Origin: Nocardia sp. BSTN01
Lineage (GTDB): Bacteria > Actinomycetota > Actinomycetes > Mycobacteriales > Mycobacteriaceae
Reading direction: 5' to 3'
Length of the DNA stretch: 64,000 nucleotides
Assembly (NCBI RefSeq): GCF_015354405.1
Contig: NZ_JADKYP010000005.1
Location: 124,001 to 188,000, forward strand
Shown: positions 56,844 through 64,000 of the stretch, piece by piece
Numbering within the stretch: position 1 is the stretch's first letter
Layout: every line of letters starts with the position of its first letter
Position numbers and translations under genes: made by a program
The notes under the pieces: generated by a model
Seen by the model: only the letters and a program-made list of their open reading frames with translations
The model's database searches: none
What the model was told of the DNA's origin: nothing

Positions 56844-57895
56844 TGTTGGCAGTACAGCTGACCGAATGGGGCAGGCCTCCGGTGCTGCGGCACGTGCCGG
56901 CACCGGAGCCCGTCGGCGAGGAGCTTGTCCTGCAGGTCACCGCGGCCGGACTGTGCCGATCCGATCTGCATGTCATGGACTCGGCGGCGGCGAGTTTCGA
57001 CTGCCCGTTGCCCCTCACGCTCGGCCATGAGGTCGCCGGCACGGTGCTCATGGCCGGACCGGACGCCGATCCGGGATGGCTGGGCGAAACCGTTGTGGTG
57101 CACGGCATCTGGAGTTGCGGCCACTGCCGCAACTGTGCGCGGGGCAGGGAGAACTACTGCCTGCGGCTGCGGCCGCGCGCGACCGGCGCGCCGGCGCCCA
57201 TCGGCAACGGCCTCGGATATCACGGTGGCCTGGCCCAGGCGATACTGGTCCCGTCTGCCCGGCATCTCGTCCGCACCGACGGTCTGGATCCGATCGTGGC
57301 CGCACCACTGACCGACGCAGGCCTGACCGCCTATCACGCGGTTCACGAACACGCCGACCTGATCGATGCGCACGCGACCTGTGTGGTGATCGGAGTCGGC
57401 GGCCTCGGCCACCTCGGCGTGCAGATTCTCCGCGATATGGGCGCCGGTCGGATTCTCGCCGTCGACAACCGGGCGGACGCCCGTGAGATGGCCGTGCGCT
57501 TGGGCGCGGAAGCGGCGTACCACGATGTGGACTCGCTGCGTGCGGCGGTGACCGACGGTGCGGATGTGATCATCGATTTCGCGGGCGCACCGGATACGGC
57601 GCAGCCCGCGACGCGCCTGCTCGCGCCGGGCGGCCGCCTGACGGTGGTGGGCAGCGCGGGCGCACTGATCGAGGTCGGCAAGACCGTCGGCCTCGCCGCG
57701 GGCTGGCGGGTCACCGCACCATTCTGGGGTCCGCGCGCGGACCTGGTCGCGGTGATCGACATGGCGCGACGCGGCGCCCTGCAGGTGGCGGCCACCCCCT
57801 ACCCACTGGCCGAGGGGGCCGAGATCTACCGGCGTCTGCGCGCCGGCGACATCACCGGACGCGCCGTGCTGATTCCGCCACCGTTGCAGCGCTGA
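56843..57895 (+). CDS. Zinc-dependent medium-chain alcohol dehydrogenase
   Basis: 350 residues from the ATG at 56843 in a TGATG overlap; an in-frame ATG at 56828 is an alternative. Catalytic zinc ligands are Cys38 (GLCRSD) and His62-Glu63 (LGHEVAG); the structural zinc has Cys92, Cys95, Cys98 and Cys106. GVGGLGHLGVQILRDMG binds NAD. It probably oxidises a secondary or primary alcohol intermediate. Confidence 0.87.
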   Translation: MLAVQLTEWGRPPVLRHVPAPEPVGEELVLQVTAAGLCRSDLHVMDSAAASFDCPLPLTLGHEVAGTVLMAGPDADPGWLGETVVVHGIWSCGHCRNCARGRENYCLRLRPRATGAPAPIGNGLGYHGGLAQAILVPSARHLVRTDGLDPIVAAPLTDAGLTAYHAVHEHADLIDAHATCVVIGVGGLGHLGVQILRDMGAGRILAVDNRADAREMAVRLGAEAAYHDVDSLRAAVTDGADVIIDFAGAPDTAQPATRLLAPGGRLTVVGSAGALIEVGKTVGLAAGWRVTAPFWGPRADLVAVIDMARRGALQVAATPYPLAEGAEIYRRLRAGDITGRAVLIPPPLQR

Positions 57896-57943
57896 ACGGC
57901 AAGTACGCAGCGAAGAACCGACAGTCACACGAGGGAACAGACG

Positions 57944-59455
57944 ATGAAGATACTCGCGAAGGAAATGCTCGAACGGGCAGAGCGCAGCCCGGATCGGATC
58001 GCGGTGGTCGACGAGTTCGGCGAGCATACCCTCGGTGAGATCATCGCGGCGGCTTCGACGCTGGCGGCCCGCATCGAGGCGACCGATCCGGGCGCCCCGA
58101 CCGTCCTGGTCCAGGCGGGCAACACCTGGCACACCGTGGCCGCCGCGCTCGCGGTCGGGATGCGGGGAGGCGTCGTCGCGGTGCTGAGCCCGCACGCCGC
58201 CGACTCGGAGTTCCGGCTCGCTGTCGCGGATATCGCGCCGGATCTGGTGTTCGCCGAACCCGGAACACTGGATCGGTGGGAGGTGCCCGCAGCCTTTTCG
58301 ATCCGGCAGCCCGCTTTCGCGGGTCGAGTGGTGTGCGCCCGGCCGGGGCCGTTCGGCCCGGTGGAACGCTGGCGCGGCGGGACGGCCATCGCGATGACGT
58401 CGGGATCCACCGGTCGGCCGAAATGTGTCGTGCAGTCCGAGGAGGCGATCCGCTATGCCTGCGCGCGCACGATCGATGTCGTGGGCATACAGCCGGGCGA
58501 AGCCGTCGGAGCGTTCGTTCCGCTCTCATCGGTGGCCGCGTTCTGCTTCGGCATGTATCTGCCCGCTTACCTGGGCGGGGTCATGGTGACGATCGACAAG
58601 TGGTCCCCGGCCGCCGCGTTGACCGCGATGGCGGACCATCGCGTCGCCTGGACGATGCTGGTCCCGACAATGGCCCTGCAATTGTCGCTCGTCGACGATG
58701 CCCCGGGCGTGCCGGTTCTGCGAGCGATCACCGTCGGCGGTGGTCCGATGAACGAGAGTGCCATGGCCGCGGCGGAGAACCGCCTCGGCACAACCTTCCT
58801 ACGGGTGTTCGGCATGTCCGAATGCCTCGGCCACACCACGCCGCGGCCGGATGACCCGCCCGCGATCCGCCTCGGCCGGGACGGACGCCCGTTCGAGGGC
58901 ACCGTGGTCCGGGCCGTCGACGGCGCGGGTAACATCCTCGGGCCGGGCGAGGTCGGCGACGCTCAGGTGAAGGGACCGTCACTGTTCGTGGGGTATGCCA
59001 GGGACGGGGTGCCGGTACCGCCCGAACTCACCCCCGACGGGTTCCTGCCCACCGGAGATCTGGTCGAGGTGGCCGGTGACGGTTCGATCCGCGTGCTCGG
59101 ACGGCAGAAGCAGATCATCATCCGCGGCGGCCGCAACATCGATATCAACGAGGTGGAGGCGGCGATCGCGGGTCTGCCCGCGATCGTCCAGGTGTGTGTC
59201 GTCGCGGTACCCGATGATCTGCTGGGTGAGCGCGCGGCCGCGCTCGTCGTCACCGATGGTCCACCGCTGACGCTGGACAACGTCACCACCCAGCTCGCGG
59301 CGGCGGATGTGCCCAAGTTCAAGTGGCCGGAGTACCTGTTCACCGTGCAGGACCTGCCGCAGAACCGGGTCGGCAAACTGGACCGCCCGGAGGCGGTTCG
59401 CATGGCAACCCGCCTGGCCGTGGCTGTTGACCCGACTTCAGCTCAGGTACGGTAG
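57944..59455 (+). CDS. Acyl-CoA ligase (AMP-binding class I)
   Basis: 503 residues. The A3 motif MTSGSTGRPK is at 151-160; FGMSECLGHTT, TGDLVEV and the hinge RQKQIIIRGGRNIDINEVE follow. The catalytic Lys lies in QNRVGKLDR near the end. It activates a carboxylic acid with ATP and CoA, likely the entry step for the cluster's substrate. Its 3' end holds the last copy of the cluster motif (59434). Confidence 0.88.
   Translation: MKILAKEMLERAERSPDRIAVVDEFGEHTLGEIIAAASTLAARIEATDPGAPTVLVQAGNTWHTVAAALAVGMRGGVVAVLSPHAADSEFRLAVADIAPDLVFAEPGTLDRWEVPAAFSIRQPAFAGRVVCARPGPFGPVERWRGGTAIAMTSGSTGRPKCVVQSEEAIRYACARTIDVVGIQPGEAVGAFVPLSSVAAFCFGMYLPAYLGGVMVTIDKWSPAAALTAMADHRVAWTMLVPTMALQLSLVDDAPGVPVLRAITVGGGPMNESAMAAAENRLGTTFLRVFGMSECLGHTTPRPDDPPAIRLGRDGRPFEGTVVRAVDGAGNILGPGEVGDAQVKGPSLFVGYARDGVPVPPELTPDGFLPTGDLVEVAGDGSIRVLGRQKQIIIRGGRNIDINEVEAAIAGLPAIVQVCVVAVPDDLLGERAAALVVTDGPPLTLDNVTTQLAAADVPKFKWPEYLFTVQDLPQNRVGKLDRPEAVRMATRLAVAVDPTSAQVR
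59434..59444 (-). promoter_or_regulatory. Fourth copy of the cluster motif before the TetR gene
   Basis: On the minus strand it reads GAGCTGAAGTC, sharing CTGAAGT with the 49459 copy. It overlaps the end of the ligase gene and lies 55 bp before the TetR ATG, next to a TTGACC (59427-59432) and a TAGAGT (59453-59458) with 20-bp spacing. Confidence 0.4.
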
Positions 59456-59498
59456 AGTTGATCAATCTCGATACACAAGAGGTCCGGGGGATTCACTG

Positions 59499-60122
59499 AT
59501 GGTTATTGATACCGAAGTTCGCCGTGAGAGCGCCCGTTCGAAGCGTGGCCACATCCTCAGCACTGCCATCGAGAAATTCGGGCAGGTCGGCTACGAGCAG
59601 ACCAAATGGGCCTCCGTCGCCGACGAGGTCGGCATCGGCCAGACCGCGCTGTATCACTACTTCGAATCCAAGGCGCATTGCCTGCTGACGATCATGCGCC
59701 TCGAACTGGCGGATTCCGTCGAACGTTTCGCCGCTGCCACCGAGAATCAGGATGATCCCGAACAAGCCTTGCGCGCAGCGGTCGCCGCCGCCCTGGCCGG
59801 GACAGCGACCGACGCCCTGCAGCGGCGGATCCTGCAGAGCCATATGGATCTGCTCGTCGCGCCGCGCCAGTCCGAGAAGGAGGAGGCAGAACGGCTGCGC
59901 TCCCGCGAGCTCGTGCAGGAGATCGAACAGAACTGGTCCGGGTTGATCTCGCGTGGTATCGACGCCGGTGTGTTCGCCGAGGGCGACCCGCGCCTGCTCG
60001 GGCAGTTGATCCTCGGCATGATCGTCAGCATCTGGCGCTGGTACCGGCCCGACGGCGACCTCAGCCTGGCCGAGATCACCGAGACGATCAGCGCCGCGAC
60101 CGTCCGGCTCCTGGTCGAGTAG
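59499..60122 (+). CDS. TetR-family transcriptional regulator of the catabolic cluster
   Basis: 207 residues from the ATG at 59499. The HTH is ILSTAIEKFGQVGYEQTKWA and ADEVGIGQTALYHYFESKAH, close to FadR/KstR2-like actinobacterial repressors. The C-terminal ligand domain is full length. It follows the ligase gene by 43 bp but has its own promoter-like boxes. It is the best candidate to bind the GAnCTGAAsT sites, with an acyl-CoA as inducer. Confidence 0.87.
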   Translation: MVIDTEVRRESARSKRGHILSTAIEKFGQVGYEQTKWASVADEVGIGQTALYHYFESKAHCLLTIMRLELADSVERFAAATENQDDPEQALRAAVAAALAGTATDALQRRILQSHMDLLVAPRQSEKEEAERLRSRELVQEIEQNWSGLISRGIDAGVFAEGDPRLLGQLILGMIVSIWRWYRPDGDLSLAEITETISAATVRLLVE

Positions 60123-60190
60123 ATCCCGAGGCGCATCCGGACCGGTTCCGCTTGCCCGCAGAAACTAAACAGAATTCAATTAGGAGAATC

Positions 60191-60526
60191 GTGTACAACC
60201 TCTTGGTTCTGGCATCCCGCCCCCGCGACTGGTCGCATGAGCAGTTCATCGAGTGGTGGCGCGGCGGGCACGCCGAGGTCACCTATCCGCTGCCCGGATT
60301 GCTGCGCTGGCAGCACACCGATCTGCTCGAGTCGATGGACGAGAAGTCGGCGGGCTGGGACGGGCTGTCGATCCTGAGCTTCGAATCCCGCGAGGCGCTC
60401 GACGCCGCATTGGCGAGTCCGGAATGGGAGGCCGCGGTGCGGCACGTCGGCGCGATGCGGGGCAGGCGCATGATCTGGTTCGGCGACGAACGGACGATGG
60501 TGCCGCTCGCCGAGCCGGGCGCGTGA
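60191..60526 (+). CDS. EthD-like dimeric alpha/beta-barrel protein
   Basis: 111 residues from a GTG at 60191 behind TAGGAGAATC. The start YNLLVLASRPRDWSHEQFIE and WWRGGHAEVTYPLPGL match the EthD ferredoxin-like barrel, with SFESREALDAALASPEWE on the last helix. EthD proteins act in ring or terpenoid degradation, often as lyases or helpers. It is 68 bp after the TetR stop and overlaps the hydrolase start. Confidence 0.83.
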   Translation: MYNLLVLASRPRDWSHEQFIEWWRGGHAEVTYPLPGLLRWQHTDLLESMDEKSAGWDGLSILSFESREALDAALASPEWEAAVRHVGAMRGRRMIWFGDERTMVPLAEPGA

Positions 60527-61542
60527 GTAAGCACTGGGCGGAACCTGGGTGTTATCCGATAGCCGAAGGCATCCATCGCATTCCGCTGCAAATGCCACAG
60601 GACGGATTGCGCGCGGTCAATGTGTACGTCCTGGAAACCGGGGGCGGTCTCGCGCTGATCGATGGGGGCTGGCATCGGCCGGACACCTACCGCGAACTCG
60701 CCGCCGGCTTGGCGCGAATCGGCCGTTCCCCCGACGAGATTCACGATGTGTTCGTGACGCACGTGCATCGCGATCACTACACCTTCGCCGTCGAACTGCG
60801 TCGAAGGCACGGCTGCCGGGTACATCTGGGCGCCGGTGAATCCCCTGGCCTCGAGGCCGTCCGACGGCTCGGCACCAATGAGCCCCAGAACGCCCTGCAC
60901 GAGTTGCGCCGTGCGGGCGCAGGCGCTCTCGCCACCCGCGCCCGGGCCGGCAGCCTGGCCGAGTCCTTCGATCCGCACGACTGGGAACCCCCCGACCACT
61001 GGTTGCGGCCGGGCGACGTCGACCTGGCCGGGTATCGTCTGCACGCCCGGGCAACTCCCGGACATACCAAGGGCCACATGGTCTTCGAGGACCTCGATCG
61101 AAAACTGATGTTCACCGGCGATCATGTGCTGCCGACGATCACCCCCTCGATCGGTTTCGAGCTCGGCCCGTGGGAACTGCCGTTGGAGAACTTCTTGCGC
61201 TCGCTGACACTGCTGAGTGATGACGACACGCCCGTGATGCTGCCGGCCCACGGTATGCCCGGCGGGAGCGTCGGCCGGCGTGCGCGCGCACTCCTCGCGC
61301 ACCACGACGAGAGACTCGCCCAGACGGTCGCTGTCGTCGGTGAACTGGCGCCCTGCACGGGTTCGGCCGTGGCCCGGGCACTGACCTGGACGCGGCACGA
61401 CCGCAGCTTCGACACTCTGGGCACCTTCGATCAGATGTTCGCCACCTGCGAGACGCTCGCGCATCTCGACCTGCTGGTCGCTCGAAATGTATTGACCGCG
61501 AAGGACAACGACGGTGTGGACGTCTTCAGCACTGCCCGCTGA
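60523..61542 (+). CDS. Metallo-beta-lactamase-fold hydrolase
   Basis: 339 residues from a GTG at 60523. Metal ligands are in FVTHVHRDHYTF (His80, His82, Asp84, His85), ATPGHTKGHMVFED and FTGDHVLPTITPS, with a final PAHGMPGG. A C-terminal helical region (about 255-339) is typical of the larger MBL hydrolases. It may cleave a thioester, lactone or ester of the path. Its 3' end forms half of a 23-bp hairpin. Confidence 0.87.
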   Translation: MSKHWAEPGCYPIAEGIHRIPLQMPQDGLRAVNVYVLETGGGLALIDGGWHRPDTYRELAAGLARIGRSPDEIHDVFVTHVHRDHYTFAVELRRRHGCRVHLGAGESPGLEAVRRLGTNEPQNALHELRRAGAGALATRARAGSLAESFDPHDWEPPDHWLRPGDVDLAGYRLHARATPGHTKGHMVFEDLDRKLMFTGDHVLPTITPSIGFELGPWELPLENFLRSLTLLSDDDTPVMLPAHGMPGGSVGRRARALLAHHDERLAQTVAVVGELAPCTGSAVARALTWTRHDRSFDTLGTFDQMFATCETLAHLDLLVARNVLTAKDNDGVDVFSTAR

Positions 61543-61561
61543 AGACGTCCACACCGTCGTT
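61507..61561. terminator. Long perfect hairpin over the end of the hydrolase gene
   Basis: Arms 61507-61529 and 61539-61561 are exact reverse complements over 23 bases with a 9-nt loop. The left arm encodes the last residues of the hydrolase and the stop codon falls in the right arm. It separates convergent genes and should work both ways. Confidence 0.85.
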
Positions 61562-61572
61562 TCCGGTCCCGC

Positions 61573-62337
61573 TCAGGCGCAGGTCCACCCACCGTCGACA
61601 TACAGCTCGCTGCCGGTGATGAAGGTCGAATCGTCGCCGGCCAGGAATGCGACCGCCGCGGCGACCTCCTCGGCGCGGCCGAGCCGGCCCATAGGGGTGT
61701 GCTCGAGCATCGCCCGGTAGCGATCACTACCCTCGTATCGGTCGAGCAGCTGGCGGGTCTCGATGAATGCCGGGTGGATCGAATTGACCCGGACCCCCTT
61801 GGCGGCCCAGTACAAGGCCGCATTCTTGGTCATCGTCCGGACCGCACCCTTGGCCGCCGCATACGCCAGGCTGTTGCCCAGACCGCCCACGGTGCCCAGT
61901 ATCGAGCAGAGGTTGACTATCGATCCTCCGCCGGTGCGCTCGATGAGCGCACCGGCGTGCTTCATACCCAGCCAGGTACCGGTCTGGCTGATCGCGATCA
62001 CCTTGTTGTAGCGCTCCAGATCCTCGTCCACCACCGTCGCCAGGCTGCCGATGGCGCCGTTGGCGACGAGCACATCCAGGCGCGAGAAACGTTCGGCGAT
62101 CGCCTCGACCGCGGCGCGCCACTGCTGTTCATCGCCGATGTCCAGCTCGAGCACATGATGGCGTTCGGGATCCGGGATGTCCGCCGCCATCCGCGCACAC
62201 GCTTCGGCATCCAGATCCGTCAGGACGAGCACAGCGCCCTCGCCGGCCAGCCGCCGCGCGATCTCCACGCCGATCCCACCGGAGGATCCCGTCAACAGGA
62301 CCACTTTGTCGCGCAATCGCGCACGGCCGGCCGTCAT
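61573..62337 (-). CDS. Short-chain dehydrogenase
   Basis: 254 residues. It has LTGSSGGIG at the Rossmann turn, but the NNAG motif is replaced by ANGAIG; LCSILG and AYAAAKGAVRTM hold the Ser and the Tyr-Lys pair, and LYVDGGWTCA ends the protein. The gene lies on the minus strand with the ABC permease 40 bp upstream (its stop at 62378), so it may share that transport operon rather than the catabolic one. Confidence 0.85.
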   Translation of the reverse strand: MTAGRARLRDKVVLLTGSSGGIGVEIARRLAGEGAVLVLTDLDAEACARMAADIPDPERHHVLELDIGDEQQWRAAVEAIAERFSRLDVLVANGAIGSLATVVDEDLERYNKVIAISQTGTWLGMKHAGALIERTGGGSIVNLCSILGTVGGLGNSLAYAAAKGAVRTMTKNAALYWAAKGVRVNSIHPAFIETRQLLDRYEGSDRYRAMLEHTPMGRLGRAEEVAAAVAFLAGDDSTFITGSELYVDGGWTCA

Positions 62338-62377
62338 ATGTACATCTCCACTTCCGGCCTCGGCCGTCGCCTCCGGA

Positions 62378-64000
62378 TCACAGATTGCTCAACACGTTCC
62401 GGCCGCCCACGAGCATCGCCGCCGCCACGCCCACGGTGGTGACCGCGGTCATGAGCAGCGCCATCGCGGCGACCAGTGGATAGGAGCCGTTCTGCCACAG
62501 ATCGAACAGCAGGGTTCCCATCACCTGGGTGGTCGATGCGCGCACCAGGAGTGAGGCGGCGAATTCGTGCGTGAGCAGGATGAACATCAGCGCGACGGCG
62601 CTGAGTACGGTCGGGCGCATCAGTGGGAGCATCACCCGGATGTTCGTGACCATCGGCGATGCTCCGCTGGTCGCCGACGCCTCGCTGTAGGTGTTACCGA
62701 GTGCGAGCAGCGCGGTCATCTGCATCCGGATCGCGTAGGGCAGCATCAGGACGATGTAGACCAGGATGATGACCGTGCGGGTTCCGTACAGGATCAGCGG
62801 CGGCTCGGTATAGGTCAGCAGGAATCCCACACCGAAGATCACCGCGGGAATTCCCATCGGCAGCACGGTGATGAGGTCGGCGATCACCGCGAGGACCCGG
62901 AATCGCTTGCCGCGCAACAGCAATGTGGCCACCGCGTAGCCGATGGGAATGCAGATGGCCACGGCGATCAGTGAGGTGACGACGCTGGTGACGACCGAGT
63001 CCACGATCGACTGGTTCGAGGCCAGACTCCGGAAATTCGCGAGCGTCAGGATGTCCGGGGACAGCGAGCCCGACCAATACGGCGTCAACGAGACGATCAC
63101 GAGCCCGAGCAGGGGGACGACCAGGGCCAACAGGGCGTAGATCAGCAGAGTCAGCGACGCCCAGGCGGAGCGACCCGGCGGCGCCGAGAAGGCCTTTCCG
63201 CCGTGGGTGACGAACCGGCTCTGGTTGCCCAGCAACCCCTTCTGGATCAGGACCACCGCGAGCCCGAACAGCACCAGGGGCGAACCCGCTGCCGCGGCTG
63301 CGGCGAAATCCGCCGGTGACTCCGAAACTCGGTGGTACATGTCGGTGGTCAGAACCTGCACACCCTTGTTCTGCCCGAGCAGCAGCGGCCCGGTGAACTG
63401 GCCCAGGCCCAGCAGCAGGGCGATGCCGCCGCCGTAGACCAACGACGGGCGCAGCAGCGGAAGCACGACCCGGAAGAACACCCCCACCGTCGAGGACCCG
63501 TTGATCTGGGCTGCTTCGAGATGTTCGGAATTGATGCTCTGCATGCCGGCGCTGACGAACAGGTAGACGAACGAGGTCAGACTGAAACCGGTGAGGATGA
63601 CGATCCAGGGCACCGTGTAGACGTCGACCGGTCCGGTATCCGAACCGCTCCACCAGGGCAGGTGACGCAGCAGCACATTCAGATATCCCGGTCCGGGGGA
63701 CAGCAGGAATGTCCAGCCGACGATATTGGCGACCGCGGGCATCACGATCGGCAGGATCGGGATGATACGCAGGAACGAGAGGCGGGCCGGGAGCCGGCTC
63801 GCGGCGAAGGCGAGCAGGGTTCCGAGCAGCATGGCGATCACCAGCGATCCGACGGCCAGCACGATCGTGGTCCGAATCGTTTCGCCGATGTCGTAGCGGC
63901 CGTACTGACTTCGGTAGCCCTGCGCTCCGTTCTCGAACGCCAGTGCCTGCAATCGGATCATCGGCACGACGACGAGATAGGCGAGAACCGCGAGCAGGAC
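62378..64000 (-). CDS. Two-domain ABC transporter permease (partial, N-terminus outside window)
   Basis: At least 540 residues run to the window edge with no start in view. Two permease halves of six helices are present, each with an EAA-like coupling loop: NSEHLEAAQINGSSTVGVFF in the first and SEASATSGASPMVTNIRVML in the second. This is the layout of iron(III)- and spermidine/putrescine-type importers with fused permeases (FbpB-like). An ATPase and binding protein should lie beyond 64000. The solute is unknown. Confidence 0.85.
   Translation of the reverse strand, partial: VLLAVLAYLVVVPMIRLQALAFENGAQGYRSQYGRYDIGETIRTTIVLAVGSLVIAMLLGTLLAFAASRLPARLSFLRIIPILPIVMPAVANIVGWTFLLSPGPGYLNVLLRHLPWWSGSDTGPVDVYTVPWIVILTGFSLTSFVYLFVSAGMQSINSEHLEAAQINGSSTVGVFFRVVLPLLRPSLVYGGGIALLLGLGQFTGPLLLGQNKGVQVLTTDMYHRVSESPADFAAAAAAGSPLVLFGLAVVLIQKGLLGNQSRFVTHGGKAFSAPPGRSAWASLTLLIYALLALVVPLLGLVIVSLTPYWSGSLSPDILTLANFRSLASNQSIVDSVVTSVVTSLIAVAICIPIGYAVATLLLRGKRFRVLAVIADLITVLPMGIPAVIFGVGFLLTYTEPPLILYGTRTVIILVYIVLMLPYAIRMQMTALLALGNTYSEASATSGASPMVTNIRVMLPLMRPTVLSAVALMFILLTHEFAASLLVRASTTQVMGTLLFDLWQNGSYPLVAAMALLMTAVTTVGVAAAMLVGGRNVLSNL

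Overview
The window is high-GC actinobacterial chromosome, most likely from Nocardia or a close relative in the Mycobacteriales. The reasons are the GC-rich codon use with many GTG starts, an MptB-type mannosyltransferase (a lipomannan/lipoarabinomannan enzyme of this order), a SufR-led suf operon, a Ku end-joining protein, and the block pgl-opcA-zwf-tal-tkt / ctaB / qor / ctaA / ABC / mptB / sufR-sufBDCSUT. As I recall it, that block matches the gene order of mycobacterial chromosomes (the Rv1446c-Rv1466 region). The organism assignment is inference; no rRNA or tRNA is present to test it.

Region 1 (1-11.3 kb) is a flavin- and redox-rich accessory stretch. It holds a partial E1 dehydrogenase, a CE1759/CE1758-type FMN reductase plus luciferase-like monooxygenase pair, a divergent TetR-old yellow enzyme-SDR operon with a perfect 17-nt operator palindrome, secG, an MFS/LysR divergent pair, a flavin reductase, an SDR and an epoxide hydrolase sharing a KstR-like box, and a frameshifted tautomerase.

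Region 2 (11.3-38.4 kb) is conserved housekeeping. The oxidative and non-oxidative pentose phosphate operon lies on the minus strand and ctaB diverges from it. Then come a NERD-like membrane-anchored protein, the remains of a monooxygenase/TetR pair destroyed by an internal deletion and a frameshift, qor, small conserved genes, ctaA, an ABC exporter, mptB, and the complete intein-free suf operon with a sequence-exact SufR operator.

Region 3 (38.4-47.4 kb) carries an acyl-CoA dehydrogenase, an RDD protein with a 21-nt repeat tract, Ku, and then a lower-GC island. The island contains gene relics, a GNAT, an unrecognised 207-residue protein, an OLD-type ATPase/TOPRIM protein and a double-HTH protein.

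Region 4 (47.4-62.3 kb) is a catabolic cluster: two NTF2-like proteins, three acyl-CoA dehydrogenases, an enoyl-CoA hydratase relative, a DUF35 protein with an Ltp-like thiolase, an aminoglycoside-phosphotransferase-like kinase coupled to an ACAD11-type dehydrogenase, three SDRs, an MDR, an acyl-CoA ligase, a TetR regulator, an EthD-like protein and a metallo-beta-lactamase-fold hydrolase. The kinase + ACAD11-type + SDR + ligase core resembles systems that break down 4-hydroxyacyl-CoAs through phosphorylation. A short motif, GAnCTGAAsT, recurs at its promoters. The window ends inside a two-domain ABC permease that probably imports a solute.

The strongest novel points are the split ACAD11-like kinase/dehydrogenase operon with its candidate regulon motif, the OLD-containing island, and the deletion that removed the promoters and 5' ends of two divergent genes at about 21.75 kb.
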